Origin: Ruania zhangjianzhongii
GTDB lineage: Bacteria; Actinomycetota; Actinomycetes; Actinomycetales; Beutenbergiaceae
Assembly: GCF_008000995.1 (NCBI RefSeq)
Contig: NZ_CP042828.1
Coordinates: 3,214,882 to 3,278,881 of the forward strand
Length of the DNA stretch: 64,000 nt
Direction: 5' to 3'
Part shown: positions 1-10,114 of the stretch, piece by piece
How positions within the stretch are numbered: the first letter of the stretch is position 1
How the letters are laid out: each line of letters begins with the position of its first letter
Program-made: the position numbers and the translations under genes
The notes under the pieces: generated by a model
Databases searched by the model: none
The model's input: the letters and a program-made list of their open reading frames with translations, nothing else
What the model was told of the DNA's origin: nothing

Positions 1-2003
1 TCCTTGCTGGTGAGCACGATCACCGGCAGCTCCTGCGCATCCGGCCGGCCGCGCAGTTCGTCGAGGAAGGCGAAGCCGTCCATCCGGGGCATCACCAGGT
101 CGAGCAGCACCAGTGCCGGCTCGCCGGCGTCCAGGTGCGAGATCGCCTCGACGCCGTCCGCGGCCTCGATCACGGGCCAGCCCGCCCGTTCGAGCTGGCG
201 GCGCAGCATGTCCCGGGTGGTGGTGTCGTCGTCGACCACCAGGATCGGCTGGTCCGGTGTCGCAGCGCCCAGGTGGCGCCGAACCGTCTGCACCAGGCGG
301 TCGGCAGCGACCGGTTTGACCAGGTAGTCGGCCGCACCGAGCGCCAGGCCGAGCGTCTGTTGGCCGGTGACCGAGATCATCACCACCGGGATCGGCGCGA
401 GCTGCGGATCGGCTTTCAGCTGCGCGAGCACGTTCCAGCCGTCCGTGCCGGGCATCCGCACATCGAGGAGGATCAGGCTGGGCTGCAGCTCATGCGCCCG
501 GTGCAGACCGTCGTCACCATCGCTCGCCGACTCCACGCGCAGCCCTTGTCCCGCAAGCACCCGCTGGACGAGCTCACTGCCCGGGCCGTCATCGTCGATC
601 ACCAGCACGACCGGGCCGGGGGCGGGCTCCGCGACCGGTCTGGTCTCGCCACCGGCGTCGTCCTCAGCCCCAGCCCCGCGATCAGCACCGTCCTTCGCCA
701 TGGCGTCGACCGGGATCCGGATGGTGAACGTGGTGCCGGTCCCGGGCGCACTGCGCAGGTCGATGTCCCCGCCCAACAGCTGCGCGCAGTGCCGCGAGAC
801 TGCCAGGCCGAGGCCGGTACCGCCATACTGGCGCGTGGTCGAGGAGTCGGCCTGGGCGAACGGCTGGAACAGGCCCGCCTGCTGCTCCGGCGTCATGCCG
901 ATGCCGGTGTCCTCCACCTCGAACACCATCCACTCCCCCGCGGCCAGCGTCTCTCGTCGCGCGCGGAGAAAGATCTCGCCGTCGGTGGTGAACTTCGCGG
1001 CGTTGCCGAGCAGGTTGAACAGCATCTGCCGCAGCTTGGTGACGTCGGTGTGCATCTGCCCTGGCGCTGAGGCGTCGAGCGTCAGCCGGTTGTTCGACTT
1101 CTCCGCCAGCGGCCGGACGGTGGCCAGTACGTCCTCGAGCACCGGGGAGACGTCCACGGCTTCGAGGTGGACCTCCATCTTCCCGGCTTCGATCTTGGAC
1201 AGGTCGAGCACCTCGTTGATCAGGCCGAGCAGGTGCTGACCAGCGCTGTGGATCTTGTCCAGGTCGGGCACGAGGTGGTCATCGCCCGCGTCCCGGGCTT
1301 CCTCCTCGAGCAGTTCGCTGTAGCCGATGATGGCGTTCAGCGGGGTGCGCAGCTCGTGGCTCATGTTCGCCAGGAACAGGCTCTTCGACCGGTTGGCGGT
1401 GTCGGCCTCCTCCTTGGCCTGCGCCAGCTGGTCGTTCTTCTCCTCGATCTGGAGGTTCTGCGCCTCGAGCAGCTTGCGATTGTGCACGAACCGTTTGCTC
1501 TGCAGGTACGCCTGCAGCGCAAACACGGAACTGATCAGGAAGATGCCGACGATGCTCGCCGCCGTCGGCAGAGTCGGGGCGTCGAGCTCGATCGCGAAAC
1601 CGGTGAGCAGCCCGCCGCCGAGCACACCGAGTGCCAGGCCGACCGCACCACGCGCCCCGAGGCGTGCCCCACCCACCCCGAGATTGCCGAGGTTGACCCC
1701 GGTCACGAACATGATGCTCGGCCACAGGCTGAAGTGCATCCCCGCCGCCCAGGCGCCGACCAGCACGGAGTCGATGAACAGGTTCCAGTGCTCAGCGCGT
1801 TTTGAGTCGCGGCTGTAGCGGGCGTGTAGGTACGCCAGCTGGGGCCAGACCAACCCCCACAGCAGCAGTAGGGCGATCACCCTGGCATCGGCCCGGCCGG
1901 AGGCGTGGAAGACCGAGTAGAAGATCGCGATCAGCAGCGGAAAACAGGTCATCCGGACGATGTAGTCGAGCCGGACGATCGGGTGCAGCCTCGGCCTGGT
2001 CAC
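1..2003 (-). CDS. Hybrid sensor histidine kinase with MASE2-like membrane sensor, two receivers (3' end cut by window)
   Basis: Membrane-bound histidine kinase of a phosphorelay; 667 residues are visible and the C-terminus lies beyond position 1. I chose the GTG at 2003 because GAGGAGG lies about 8 nt upstream. Residues about 5-165 are hydrophobic, and the start ([11 protein letters not shown]) resembles the MASE2 sensor domain. A coiled coil (about 175-205) leads to a HisKA H-box, [11 protein letters not shown], with the phospho-acceptor near His216. The HATPase domain has DTGIGM and GGTGLGLAV boxes. Two receiver domains follow, with phospho-Asp in LILLDVRMP and LVLLDLVMP. The input signal is unknown. 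MASE2 is best known from proteobacterial diguanylate cyclases, so its use here is uncommon. Confidence 0.88.
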   Translation of the reverse strand, partial: MTRPRLHPIVRLDYIVRMTCFPLLIAIFYSVFHASGRADARVIALLLLWGLVWPQLAYLHARYSRDSKRAEHWNLFIDSVLVGAWAAGMHFSLWPSIMFVTGVNLGNLGVGGARLGARGAVGLALGVLGGGLLTGFAIELDAPTLPTAASIVGIFLISSVFALQAYLQSKRFVHNRKLLEAQNLQIEEKNDQLAQAKEEADTANRSKSLFLANMSHELRTPLNAIIGYSELLEEEARDAGDDHLVPDLDKIHSAGQHLLGLINEVLDLSKIEAGKMEVHLEAVDVSPVLEDVLATVRPLAEKSNNRLTLDASAPGQMHTDVTKLRQMLFNLLGNAAKFTTDGEIFLRARRETLAAGEWMVFEVEDTGIGMTPEQQAGLFQPFAQADSSTTRQYGGTGLGLAVSRHCAQLLGGDIDLRSAPGTGTTFTIRIPVDAMAKDGADRGAGAEDDAGGETRPVAEPAPGPVVLVIDDDGPGSELVQRVLAGQGLRVESASDGDDGLHRAHELQPSLILLDVRMPGTDGWNVLAQLKADPQLAPIPVVMISVTGQQTLGLALGAADYLVKPVAADRLVQTVRRHLGAATPDQPILVVDDDTTTRDMLRRQLERAGWPVIEAADGVEAISHLDAGEPALVLLDLVMPRMDGFAFLDELRGRPDAQELPVIVLTSK

Positions 2004-2199
2004 CTGCGCACCCTCCTCGGCACGCGGACCACAAACCCTCGCGTAGGCAGCACAAAGCGCACTCGGGGTATACCTGCGGACCGGTTCTCCCCCGAGGGCG
2101 GGTCCACTCCAACGAAGTGCACGGCACCACTCTGCCGTACCCGCGACCTCGTGTCAGCAGTTTGACTGGTCAGGTGTCCGGCGAGTCGCTATTCAGATG

Positions 2200-3690
2200 T
2201 CAGCCGAGCCGCTCCTGCACCAGTTCACGCACCCGTCCGGCGTCGGCCTGACCACGGGTGGCCTTCATCACCGCACCGATGATCACACCCATCGGCCCGA
2301 GATTCCCCGAGCGGATCTTCTCTGCGATGTCCGGCTGCGCAGCCAGGGTGGCGTCGATGACCTCCAGCAGCGGGCCGTCGTCGGAGACCACCTCCAGACC
2401 GCGGGCGGTGACCACCTCCTCCGGCGAACCCTCACCGGCGAGCACCCCCTCGAGCACCTGGCGGGCGAGCTTGTCGTTCACCCGGCCGGCCTCGACGAGA
2501 CCCTGCAGCTCGGCCACCTGCTCCGGGCTGGCACCGACCTCGGCCAGCTCCACACCACGTTCCTTGGCGGCACGGGCCAGCTCGCCCATCCACCATTTGC
2601 GCGCGGCAGGGGCGGTGGCGCCGGCCGCCACGGTCGCCTCGATCACCTCGAGTGCGCCCGCGTTGACCACGTCCCGCATCTCTTCTTCGGAGTAGCCCCA
2701 CTCCTCACGGAGCCGGCGACGGCGCACGGCCGGCAGCTCCGGCAGGTTGCTGCGGATCTCTTCGACCCAGTCTCGAGACGGTGCCAGCGGCACCAGATCC
2801 GGCTCGGGGAAGTAGCGGTAGTCATCCGCATCGGACTTCACCCGGCCACTGGAGGTGCTCGAGTCCTCCTCGTGGAAGTGGCGCGTCTCCTGCAGAACGG
2901 AACCTCCGCCGTCGAGCACTGCCGCCTGGCGGGAGACTTCGTACCGCACCGCCCGCTCGATGGAGCGGAAGGAGTTCACGTTCTTGGTCTCGGTGCGCGT
3001 CCCGAGCGGTGCGTCCGGGGACGGGCGCAGCGAGACGTTCACGTCCGCGCGCACGTTACCGCGCTCCATCCTGGCCTCGGACACCTGAAGGGCGCGGAAG
3101 ATGTCCCGCAGCGCGGACACGTAGGCCCGCGCGACCTCGGGGACCCGGTCTCCGGCTCCGGTGATCGGCTTGGTGACGATCTCCACCAGCGGGATACCGG
3201 CGCGGTTGTAGTCCACCAGGGAGTAGTCGGCGCCCTGCAGCCGGCCGGTGCTGCCGACGTGCGTGTTCTTGCCGGCGTCCTCCTCCATGTGCGCGCGCTC
3301 GATCTCCACCCGGAAGATCTCCCCGTCCTCGAGCTCGACGTCCAGGTAGCCCTCGTAGGCGATCGGCTCGTCGTACTGGGAGGTCTGGAAGTTCTTCGGC
3401 ACGTCCGGGTAGAAGTAGTTCTTCCGGGCGAACCGGCAGGTCTCGGCGATCTGGCAGTTCAGCGCCAGCCCGATCCGGATCGCGTACTCCACCGCCTTGC
3501 CGTTGACCACCGGCAGCGCCCCGGGCAGGCCGAGGGAGACCGGGGTGACCGAGGTGTTCGGCACCTCACCGAAGGAGGCGGGTGCGTCGTCGAACATCTT
3601 CGTGGCGGTGCCCAGCTCCACGTGCACCTCGATGCCGAGCACTGGGTCGAACCGGGAGATGGCGTCGTCGTAGTCGACCAGCGTGGTCAT
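2200..3690 (-). CDS. gatB: Aspartyl/glutamyl-tRNA(Asn/Gln) amidotransferase subunit B
   Basis: GatB subunit (496 aa) of the GatCAB transamidase, which converts Glu-tRNA(Gln) and Asp-tRNA(Asn) to Gln-tRNA(Gln) and Asn-tRNA(Asn) by ATP-dependent amidation. The N-terminal kinase-like domain contains the family signature [13 protein letters not shown] and the tRNA-acceptor region [14 protein letters not shown]. The C-terminal YqeY/tail domain ends near [12 protein letters not shown]. Length is normal. It is the last gene of gatC-gatA-gatB and its start overlaps the gatA stop by 4 nt, indicating translational coupling. Housekeeping gene. Confidence 0.98.
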   Translation of the reverse strand: MTTLVDYDDAISRFDPVLGIEVHVELGTATKMFDDAPASFGEVPNTSVTPVSLGLPGALPVVNGKAVEYAIRIGLALNCQIAETCRFARKNYFYPDVPKNFQTSQYDEPIAYEGYLDVELEDGEIFRVEIERAHMEEDAGKNTHVGSTGRLQGADYSLVDYNRAGIPLVEIVTKPITGAGDRVPEVARAYVSALRDIFRALQVSEARMERGNVRADVNVSLRPSPDAPLGTRTETKNVNSFRSIERAVRYEVSRQAAVLDGGGSVLQETRHFHEEDSSTSSGRVKSDADDYRYFPEPDLVPLAPSRDWVEEIRSNLPELPAVRRRRLREEWGYSEEEMRDVVNAGALEVIEATVAAGATAPAARKWWMGELARAAKERGVELAEVGASPEQVAELQGLVEAGRVNDKLARQVLEGVLAGEGSPEEVVTARGLEVVSDDGPLLEVIDATLAAQPDIAEKIRSGNLGPMGVIIGAVMKATRGQADAGRVRELVQERLG

Positions 3691-5204
3691 GCCTTCACCT
3701 CGATCTCAGGGGCGCGGGCCAGCAGCGGTCCGCCGTTCGCCTCGTTCAGCCGGGCCTCCAGCGCGGCACCCACCCGGTACAGGCGCTCATCCGCGCGGGC
3801 CGGGGCGAGTACCTGGAACCCGACCGGGAGGCCGTCGTCGCTCAGCCCGTTCGGCACCGAGAGGCCGGGCACGCCGGCCAGGTTGGCGGGGATGGTGGCC
3901 ACATCGTTGAGGTACATGGCCATCGGGTCATTGGTCTTCTCCCCGAACCGGAACGCGGTGGTCGGCGCCGTCGGCGAGACCAGCACGTCCGCAGTCTCGA
4001 AGGCGGCCGCGAAGTCCCGCTGGATCAGGGTGCGGACCTTCTGCGCGCTGCCGTAGTAGGCGTCGTAGTAGCCGGCGGAAAGCGCGTAGGTGCCGAGGAT
4101 GATCCGGCGCTTGACCTCATCACCGAACCCGGCGCCGCGGGTAGCGGCCATCACCCGCTCAGCGGTGACCGGGCCATCGGATGGCTCCACCCGCAGCCCG
4201 AACCGCATCCCGTCGAACTTGGCCAGGTTGCTGGAGGCTTCCGAAGGCAGGATCAGGTAGTAGGCGGCCAGCGCGGCGTCGAAGCTCGGGCAGGAGACCT
4301 CCACGATCTCCGCCCCTGCGCCGCGCAACTGGTCCAGGCTGGCCTCGAACGCTGCGCTCACCCCGGCCTGGTAGCCCTCGCCGCCGAGTTGGGTCACCAC
4401 GCCCACCTTGAGTCCGGTCAGGTCGCCGCTGGCGCCCTGTCTCGCGGCGTCGGCGTACGACGGCGGAGCTTCCGGGAGGGAGGTGGAGTCACGTGGGTCA
4501 TGGCCTCCGATGAGGTCGTGCAGCAGCGCGGAGTCGAGCACCGTGCGCGAGCACGGCCCGGCCTGGTCCAGGCTGGAGGCCAGCGCGATCAGGCCGTAGC
4601 GGGAGACGCCGCCGTAGGTGGGTTTGACCCCGACGGTGCCGGTGACCGCGGCCGGCTGGCGGATCGAGCCGCCGGTGTCAGTGCCGATCGCCAACGGGGC
4701 CTCGTAGGCGGCCACAGCGGCAGCCGAACCGCCACCGGAGCCACCGGGGATCCGCTCGGTGTCCCACGGGTTGCGGGTGGGGCCGTACGCCGAGTGCTCA
4801 GTGCTGGAGCCCATCGCGAACTCGTCCATGTTCGTTTTGCCGAGGATCGGCATCCCGGCCCCGCGCAGCCGGGAGACGATGGTCGCGTCGTAGGGCGGGA
4901 TCCAGCCTTCGAGCATCTTCGAACCGGCGGTGGTGGGCTGGCCCTGGGTGACCACGACGTCCTTGACGGCGATCGGTACCCCAGCCAGCGGGCCGAGCTC
5001 CTCGCCGGCTGCACGGCGGGCATCGACCTCGGCGGCGGCGGTGAGTGCTTCGTCGGTGTTCACGTGCAGGAAGGCATGCACGGCACCGTCCACGGCAGCG
5101 ATCCGGTCCAGGTGCGCCTGCGTGGCGGCCACGCTGGAGACCTCGCCGGCGGCGAGCTTGGCGGCGAGGTCTGCGGCGGTCAGGCGAGTCAGGTCGGCGC
5201 TCAT
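3687..5204 (-). CDS. gatA: Glutamyl-tRNA(Gln) amidotransferase subunit A
   Basis: GatA (505 aa), the glutaminase subunit that releases ammonia from glutamine for GatB. It belongs to the amidase-signature family; the Ser-cisSer-Lys triad is visible as Lys81 (IAVKDVVV), Ser156 ([11 protein letters not shown]) and Ser180 ([10 protein letters not shown]). The start codon overlaps the gatC stop by 4 nt and the stop overlaps the gatB start by 4 nt. Nothing unusual in length or residues. Confidence 0.98.
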   Translation of the reverse strand: MSADLTRLTAADLAAKLAAGEVSSVAATQAHLDRIAAVDGAVHAFLHVNTDEALTAAAEVDARRAAGEELGPLAGVPIAVKDVVVTQGQPTTAGSKMLEGWIPPYDATIVSRLRGAGMPILGKTNMDEFAMGSSTEHSAYGPTRNPWDTERIPGGSGGGSAAAVAAYEAPLAIGTDTGGSIRQPAAVTGTVGVKPTYGGVSRYGLIALASSLDQAGPCSRTVLDSALLHDLIGGHDPRDSTSLPEAPPSYADAARQGASGDLTGLKVGVVTQLGGEGYQAGVSAAFEASLDQLRGAGAEIVEVSCPSFDAALAAYYLILPSEASSNLAKFDGMRFGLRVEPSDGPVTAERVMAATRGAGFGDEVKRRIILGTYALSAGYYDAYYGSAQKVRTLIQRDFAAAFETADVLVSPTAPTTAFRFGEKTNDPMAMYLNDVATIPANLAGVPGLSVPNGLSDDGLPVGFQVLAPARADERLYRVGAALEARLNEANGGPLLARAPEIEVKA

Positions 5205-5500
5205 ACGTCTTCCCCCAGGATCTGCGGTACCGCGAACTGCCCGTCCTCGGCGGACGGCGCCTGCGCGAGCACCTCGTCGACCGGCAGCGTCTGGCCGACC
5301 ACGTCCTCGCGGAGCACGTTCGTCAGCGGGATCGGGTGGGAGGTCGCGGGCACGTCATCGCCGGCTACCTCGGAGACCGTGGCCACGGCCTGGACGATCA
5401 CGTCCAGCTCCCCGGCCAGCTTCTCGATCTCCTCGGGGCCGAGGTCGATCCGGGCCAGCGCAGCCAGGCGTGCGACCTCGTCAGAGTTGATGGTGGACAT
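5201..5500 (-). CDS. gatC: Glutamyl-tRNA(Gln) amidotransferase subunit C
   Basis: GatC (99 aa), the small scaffold that wraps around GatA and GatB. I place the start at 5500 ([20 protein letters not shown]), which matches the usual GatC N-terminus and length; an open frame continues upstream to 5662 but runs through the hairpin at 5610-5671 and is not GatC-like. First gene of the gatCAB operon, so its promoter should lie in 5501-5609. Confidence 0.95.
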   Translation of the reverse strand: MSTINSDEVARLAALARIDLGPEEIEKLAGELDVIVQAVATVSEVAGDDVPATSHPIPLTNVLREDVVGQTLPVDEVLAQAPSAEDGQFAVPQILGEDV

Positions 5501-5609
5501 AGCCAGAAGTCTACCGACGGCGCGGACGACTCCCGACCGTCGGCGGACCCCGATCACAATCCCTCGAACCCGCTCCCGGCCCGGCGATCTCCCCGGCTGC
5601 CTGCCCCAC

Positions 5610-5671
5610 GGAATCCACGTGGAGACTGGGAATCCGGTTGCAACTGGATTCCCAGTCTCCAAGTGGATTCC
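5610..5671 (-). terminator. Long imperfect inverted repeat, probable terminator of the DinB-like gene
   Basis: GGAATCCAC at 5610-5618 pairs with GTGGATTCC at 5663-5671. Inside it TGGAGACTGGGAATCC pairs with the opposite arm up to a loop of about 9 nt, giving arms of about 27 bp with one mismatch. It lies 58 nt past the stop of the DinB-like gene and upstream of gatC, both on the minus strand. No T-tract follows. A dispersed intergenic hairpin element is the alternative. Confidence 0.55.
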
Positions 5672-5728
5672 GACGGGTGCGAACGCCAGGACGAGCGGGC
5701 GGGCGCGCGAGGCCCCCTGAATGGCGGT

Positions 5729-6838
5729 TCAGAGCATCCTGGCGGCCAGGTAGATCACCCAGCACGCCACCGCCGCGTAGGCGATCACGTTGATGATCTG
5801 ACGGCGCACGGACAGCGCCCAGGTGATCGCTACCGCGCCGATCAGCGCCCAGATGGCGGGCACCGTCCAGTGCACCAGGAACGCCCGGACACCGCCGCCG
5901 GTGGTGGTCGGCGCAGCCACTGTCGCAAACGCGACCGCGAGCGCGGCGCAGACGATCGCGATCAGGATGCCGAGCGCCCGGCGGTGTCGGTGGGCGAATG
6001 CCTGCAGCGGTGGTACCGGGCGGTCCTCGGCCTCGGTGGGAGCCGCTTCCGCGGAAGCGGGTGCGTCGGCCTCTTCCGCGGAGGCGTTCGCCTCGGCCTC
6101 TTGCGCGCCAGCGCCGCCGGGCACCGACCCTGCCTGGGCCGCCACAGCGCCCGGCGCGGGGTCCTCGCCACCGGAGGCTCCGCCGTCGGGCATCGCACCG
6201 GAAGGACGGACCTCGCCGAGCACCTCGGCGCGCGGACGGGTGACCTGCACCGCCTCGGCCGCAGCCTCGGCCGCAGGCGCTTCCGCGGAAGCGCCCGGCA
6301 GCTCGCCGCTGACGTCCCACAGGTGGTGCACCAGATCGTGCACCAGGTACTGCAGCAGCGTGGTGACCGTGAACGGTGCGCCGTCGCTGCGCAGTCCGCG
6401 CCGCTGCACCGCCTCCGGCGGCACGGCCTCGGCCGCCGCGGCCAACGTCTCCGCGGCCGCGAGGATCTCCGCGGACACGGCCTCCGGGTCCAGCTCGTGG
6501 TAACGGCCGGCGAGCGCCGCCTCGTTCGGATCCCAGTCCGGAAAGGTCGGCTCGTCCTCGGTCAGGATCAACGCCAGCCGATCGGTGAACAGGCCCAGCG
6601 CGTCCCGGGTGTGCGCGCCGTACTCCAGCGGCGACCACACCTGCGGTTGCGGCCGGTCCCGAACGTCCGCGCGGAGCAGCACCACCGGCCACACCTGCAC
6701 CTGGGCACGGATCACTGCGGGGATCTCCGCCAGGGTGAGCACACCGGCGTCGAGGCTGCACTGCGGGCAGCGCTGCTGCAGTACCCAGGTCCAGTCCTTG
6801 GTCTCCGGTGGCACCTCGGGGAGTTGGCTCGCAGGCAT
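5729..6838 (-). CDS. DinB-like protein with C-terminal three-helix membrane anchor
   Basis: 369 aa. The start at 6838 (MPASQLPEV) is chosen because the N-terminus WTWVLQQRCPQC is that of an actinobacterial DinB/mycothiol-transferase-like family; the upstream open frame looks like shadow sequence. Residues about 10-170 form the DinB-like helical bundle (ending HDLVHHLWDVSGEL, with conserved His). A low-complexity Ala/Glu linker of about 110 residues follows, then about three hydrophobic segments (GILIAIVCAALAVAF, HWTVPAIWALIGAVAI, VIAYAAVACWVIYLA). Family members usually stop after the DinB domain, so the tail is unusual. Function unknown; a metal- or thiol-dependent transferase tethered to the membrane is possible. 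Confidence 0.6.
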   Translation of the reverse strand: MPASQLPEVPPETKDWTWVLQQRCPQCSLDAGVLTLAEIPAVIRAQVQVWPVVLLRADVRDRPQPQVWSPLEYGAHTRDALGLFTDRLALILTEDEPTFPDWDPNEAALAGRYHELDPEAVSAEILAAAETLAAAAEAVPPEAVQRRGLRSDGAPFTVTTLLQYLVHDLVHHLWDVSGELPGASAEAPAAEAAAEAVQVTRPRAEVLGEVRPSGAMPDGGASGGEDPAPGAVAAQAGSVPGGAGAQEAEANASAEEADAPASAEAAPTEAEDRPVPPLQAFAHRHRRALGILIAIVCAALAVAFATVAAPTTTGGGVRAFLVHWTVPAIWALIGAVAITWALSVRRQIINVIAYAAVACWVIYLAARML

Positions 6839-6866
6839 GGGGCTCACGCTACCGGTCCCGGTCGCC

Positions 6867-7736
6867 TCACCAGTCTCCGCGGCGACGGAACCGGATCTGC
6901 CCGCCCGGGCGCAGCTGCCCCGACGCGTCGGCCGCATCGTCGGTGAGTACCCCGATCACCGGGTAGCCGCCGGTGACCGGGTGGTCGGGGCCGAAGATCA
7001 GCGGCTGCCCGTCCGCCGGTACTTGCACCGCGCCGCGGACCACCCCCTCCGAGGCCAGCTCGCCACGGCGGGCTCGCTCCAGGCCGGCCCCGTGCAGCCG
7101 CACACCCACCCGGTCACCCAGGTCGGTGACGGTGTACGGCTCGGCGAACAGAGCGGTGAGGGCGCCGTCGGTGAACCAGTCCCGCCGCGGGCCGGGGAGG
7201 AGGTCGAGCATGTAGGGCGCTCCGTGCCAGCCCGGCGCCTCGGCTTCAACAGTGGCGATCACGGCTTCTCCGGCGCCCGCCTGCAGCACATCGCCGGCCT
7301 GCAGTGGCGGCGGGCCGAGCGCTGCGAGCGTGTCGTAGCTGGCGGAGCCGAGCGTCCGGCCGGTCAGCACGCCCTGCGGCAGCGCCAGGTAGGTGCGCAT
7401 CCCCCACTCCGGCACCCCCAGGCGCAGCTCGGCACCCGCCGGTAGCCGGAGGACCGGACCGCCGGTCCGGGTGCTGCCGCCACCGGCCACGACCTCGATC
7501 GGCGCGGGCGCGCCCGCGAGCGCGACCACCACGGTCTCCTCGGCCCGCAGCACGAGCCCGCCAAGGGTGGTCTCCAGAGCGGGGGCGCCGTCGTCGTTGC
7601 CGAGGAGCCGGTTCGCCCGGCGCAGCGACCGGCGGTCGGCGGCACCGGACTCGGTGACCCCGAGACCGGCATACCCCGGGCGGCCCAGGTCCTGCACCAG
7701 AGTGAGCCCGCCGGGGTCGAGCACGGTAAGCGTCAT
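6867..7736 (-). CDS. pxpC: 5-oxoprolinase subunit PxpC (biotin-dependent carboxyltransferase/KipA family)
   Basis: 289 aa with start at 7736 (MTLTVLDPGGLTLVQDLGR), the standard beginning of the family. With PxpA and PxpB it hydrolyses 5-oxoproline (pyroglutamate) to glutamate using ATP. GYAGLGVTESGAADRRSLRRAN and the later QIRFRRRG match the allophanate-hydrolase subunit 2-like fold. The start overlaps the pxpB stop by 4 nt; the gene closes the operon. The upstream part of the open frame lies inside pxpB in another phase and is not used. Confidence 0.93.
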   Translation of the reverse strand: MTLTVLDPGGLTLVQDLGRPGYAGLGVTESGAADRRSLRRANRLLGNDDGAPALETTLGGLVLRAEETVVVALAGAPAPIEVVAGGGSTRTGGPVLRLPAGAELRLGVPEWGMRTYLALPQGVLTGRTLGSASYDTLAALGPPPLQAGDVLQAGAGEAVIATVEAEAPGWHGAPYMLDLLPGPRRDWFTDGALTALFAEPYTVTDLGDRVGVRLHGAGLERARRGELASEGVVRGAVQVPADGQPLIFGPDHPVTGGYPVIGVLTDDAADASGQLRPGGQIRFRRRGDW

Positions 7737-8353
7737 CGAACCGCCTCGAACCGCACCCGCATCCCGGCCTGCAGCCGCGCGGGCGGGTCGGCGGCCGGGT
7801 CGAACATCACCGTGTCCGTGTGCCCGATCAGGTGCCACCCGCCCGGGGACGTACGCGGGTAGACGGCCGAGTACTCCCCGGCGATCGCCACCGCTCCCGC
7901 GGGGACGGCCGTGCGCGGTGAGTCCAGGCGCGGCACGTGCAGGCTCTGGTCCAGACCCGAGAGGTAGGCGAACCCGGGCGCGAAGCCCAAGAAGTCCGCG
8001 GTGTAGGTGGCCGCACTGTGCCGCGCGATCACCTCGGCGGTGCTCAGCGAGGTGAGCCGCGCGACCTCGGCCAGGTCGGCGCCGTCATAGACCACCGGGA
8101 TCGCCGCCGTGGCCGGCTCGGGGGCGGCGTCGCCGGGTTCCCGAGCCAGCTGCTGCAGCCGGGTGGCCACCCGGCTGAGCTGATCGGCCCGGTGCACGGT
8201 GACCAGCACGGTGCGGGCGGCGGGCACCACGTCAAGCACTCCGGGCAGCTCGGCGGCGAGGATCGAAGCGGACAGGGCGTGCGCAGCGGTCAGCGAGTCC
8301 AGCTCCACCAGTACCGCCCGCTCGCCACTGGGGCGCAGCACCGCTGCGCTCAT
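7733..8353 (-). CDS. pxpB: 5-oxoprolinase subunit PxpB (KipI/allophanate hydrolase subunit 1 family)
   Basis: 206 aa. The family core is visible as GFAPGFAYLSGLDQSLHVPR followed by PAGAVAIAGEYSAVYPRTSPGGWHLIG, typical of the cyclophilin-like KipI domain. It is partner of PxpC in the ATP-dependent 5-oxoprolinase. Overlaps pxpA (upstream) and pxpC (downstream) by 4 nt each, consistent with coupled translation of the three subunits. Confidence 0.94.
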   Translation of the reverse strand: MSAAVLRPSGERAVLVELDSLTAAHALSASILAAELPGVLDVVPAARTVLVTVHRADQLSRVATRLQQLAREPGDAAPEPATAAIPVVYDGADLAEVARLTSLSTAEVIARHSAATYTADFLGFAPGFAYLSGLDQSLHVPRLDSPRTAVPAGAVAIAGEYSAVYPRTSPGGWHLIGHTDTVMFDPAADPPARLQAGMRVRFEAVR

Positions 8354-9099
8354 GTGAACGCCCGCGGCGCGAGCCGGGCATCCTCGAGTGCGGCGCGCAC
8401 CCGGCGGGCGAGGCCAACGGCTCCCGGGGTGTCACCGTGCACGCAGAGCGTGCGCACGGGGAGCGACACCGAGGTGCCGTCCGCCGCTGTCATCGTGCCG
8501 GTGCGAACAAGCTGGGCGACCCGGGCGGCCACCTCGTCCGGATCGGTGATCACCGCACCCGGCTCGGATCGTGGCAGCAGCGCGCCGGTCACGGCGTAGC
8601 CGCGGTCCGCAAATCCCTCCGGGTAGGCGAGCAGGCCGCGGGCTTCGGCCAGCCGGAGCATCAAGCCACCGGGAGGTCCGACGACGGCGCAGCCCACCTC
8701 GGCCGCGACCTGCACCACGGCCCGGGCGTGCGCGGGTTCGCGAGCAGCCGCGTGGTACAGCGCGCCGTGCGGCTTCAGGTAGGTCACAGCCGCCCCGACG
8801 GCGGTCGCTGCCTGGATCAGTGTGCTCACCTGGGTGCGCAGCTGCTCGGTGAGAGTGTGCTCGTCGATCTCCTGTGGGTTGCGGCCGAAGCTCTCCCGGT
8901 CCCAGTAGGAGGGATGTGCGCCGATCCGTACGCCGGCCGCCGCTGCCTGAGCGCACACGGAGCGCATCGAGCCGGCGTCGCCGGCGTGTCCGCCACAGGC
9001 GACGTTGGCGCTGGTGACCACGGTGAGCATGGCGGCGTCGTCGCCGATGCCTTCACCGAGATCGGCGTTCAGGTCCAGGACGGTGGGTGCCGAGGTCAC
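8350..9099 (-). CDS. pxpA: 5-oxoprolinase subunit PxpA (LamB/YcsF family)
   Basis: 249 aa. LDLNADLGEGIG at the N-terminus, NVACGGHAGD and the HPSYWDRESFGR segment are diagnostic of the LamB/YcsF family. First gene of pxpA-pxpB-pxpC. The GTG at 9099 is the best start available, although the GGGAGG upstream overlaps it and would be too close for a normal ribosome site; the protein core begins within ten residues. The operon salvages 5-oxoproline, a spontaneous product of glutamine and glutathione-type metabolites. Confidence 0.92.
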   Translation of the reverse strand: MTSAPTVLDLNADLGEGIGDDAAMLTVVTSANVACGGHAGDAGSMRSVCAQAAAAGVRIGAHPSYWDRESFGRNPQEIDEHTLTEQLRTQVSTLIQAATAVGAAVTYLKPHGALYHAAAREPAHARAVVQVAAEVGCAVVGPPGGLMLRLAEARGLLAYPEGFADRGYAVTGALLPRSEPGAVITDPDEVAARVAQLVRTGTMTAADGTSVSLPVRTLCVHGDTPGAVGLARRVRAALEDARLAPRAFT

Positions 9100-9148
9100 C
9101 TCCCGATGATCCCACGCCCGCCTCCACCCGGGCAGGTGCGCAGGCCCG

Positions 9149-10021
9149 TCAGGACTCGGTCCAGCCGCAGTAGGAGACGAAGTTCGGGTCCTCGTCCTGC
9201 AGATAGGTGACAAAGTCCCAGCCGTCGATCTCCTCGCTCAGCCAGCTGTCCGCGCCGTCGACGATCACCGGCGTCACCTCGGGTGAGGCGGGCTCGAGGC
9301 CGGGGGCCACGACCACCTCACCGTCGCGGTCACCGGGTTCGACCATCATCGGGCAGGCACCGCCCCAGGAGGCGAACGGCTCGGTCTGCACCAGCCACGG
9401 CTGGCCGTCCTCGCCAGTGCTGACCTGCACGGTGCGGGTCACTTCGATGTTCGCCCCGGCCGCACAGGAGGACTGCCAGCCCAGCTGGGCCTCCTCGATC
9501 ACGACCCCACCGCCGTCTGCCGCGGTGACCGAGTCCACCTGGGTGTCACAGTCGCCGGAGCCGGCCAGTGGGTAGGGCAGCTGGGTGAGCTGCTCGCCGT
9601 CGTTCAGCCAGACGAACCAGGTGGTGGAGACCCACTGGAAGTTCTCTCCGCCGAGGTCGGCGGAGAAGGACAGCGAGGCGACCACGTCCTCGTCGCCGTC
9701 CTCGTCCATGTCCAGCAGCAGCGGGTCGTCCTCGCCGAGCTCGAACCGACCCTCACCCTGGTCGAGCTCACCGGTCCCCGCCCCGTCGCTGAGCTCGATG
9801 GCCACCGGGGCCTGGTAGGCGGTGGCGTACTGCCACTCCTGCTCGCCCAGGTCCACACTGGCTGGGTCGAACGGTTCCGGGCTCGGCTCGGTCGTCTCCT
9901 CCGGCGGCTCGCTCGGCTGGCTGCTCGACGGTGTGGACGGTGGCGGCTCCGGATCCTCGCCGGCACAGCCGACCGCCAGCAACAGCACGGCCACCCCGCA
10001 CCCGATGCCAGCTCTGCGCAT
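9149..10021 (-). CDS. Secreted lipoprotein of unknown function
   Basis: 290 aa. Start at 10021 (MRRAGIGCGVAVLLLAVGC) with GGGGAGGGG just upstream; the open frame continues far upstream only as an antisense shadow of the aminotransferase. Signal peptide with lipobox LAVGC, so lipid-anchored outside. A Pro/Ser/Thr/Glu-rich linker (about residues 22-50) precedes an acidic globular domain with several Cys and Trp (LFVWLNDGEQL-like and YLQDEDPNFVSYCGW at the end). No domain recognised. Lies between pxpABC and the divergent aminotransferase. Confidence 0.8.
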   Translation of the reverse strand: MRRAGIGCGVAVLLLAVGCAGEDPEPPPSTPSSSQPSEPPEETTEPSPEPFDPASVDLGEQEWQYATAYQAPVAIELSDGAGTGELDQGEGRFELGEDDPLLLDMDEDGDEDVVASLSFSADLGGENFQWVSTTWFVWLNDGEQLTQLPYPLAGSGDCDTQVDSVTAADGGGVVIEEAQLGWQSSCAAGANIEVTRTVQVSTGEDGQPWLVQTEPFASWGGACPMMVEPGDRDGEVVVAPGLEPASPEVTPVIVDGADSWLSEEIDGWDFVTYLQDEDPNFVSYCGWTES

Positions 10022-10114
10022 ATCCCCTCCCCGGTCGATCCTTCTGCCCGGGCAGGCTATCGCTCTCGGCACCCGCCGATGAACGCGGGTGGGCTCAGAC
10101 ATTAGTCTGGCCCG

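Noticed and set aside
135-1239. Long plus-strand open frames
   Set aside because: They are antisense shadows of the histidine kinase, whose minus-strand translation shows all expected motifs.
2197-6946. Very long plus-strand open frames over gatCAB and the DinB-like gene
   Set aside because: They are GC-bias shadows; the minus strand encodes GatB, GatA and GatC with diagnostic motifs.
8437-9210. Plus-strand open frame opposite pxpA
   Set aside because: Shadow of pxpA, which has the complete LamB/YcsF signature.
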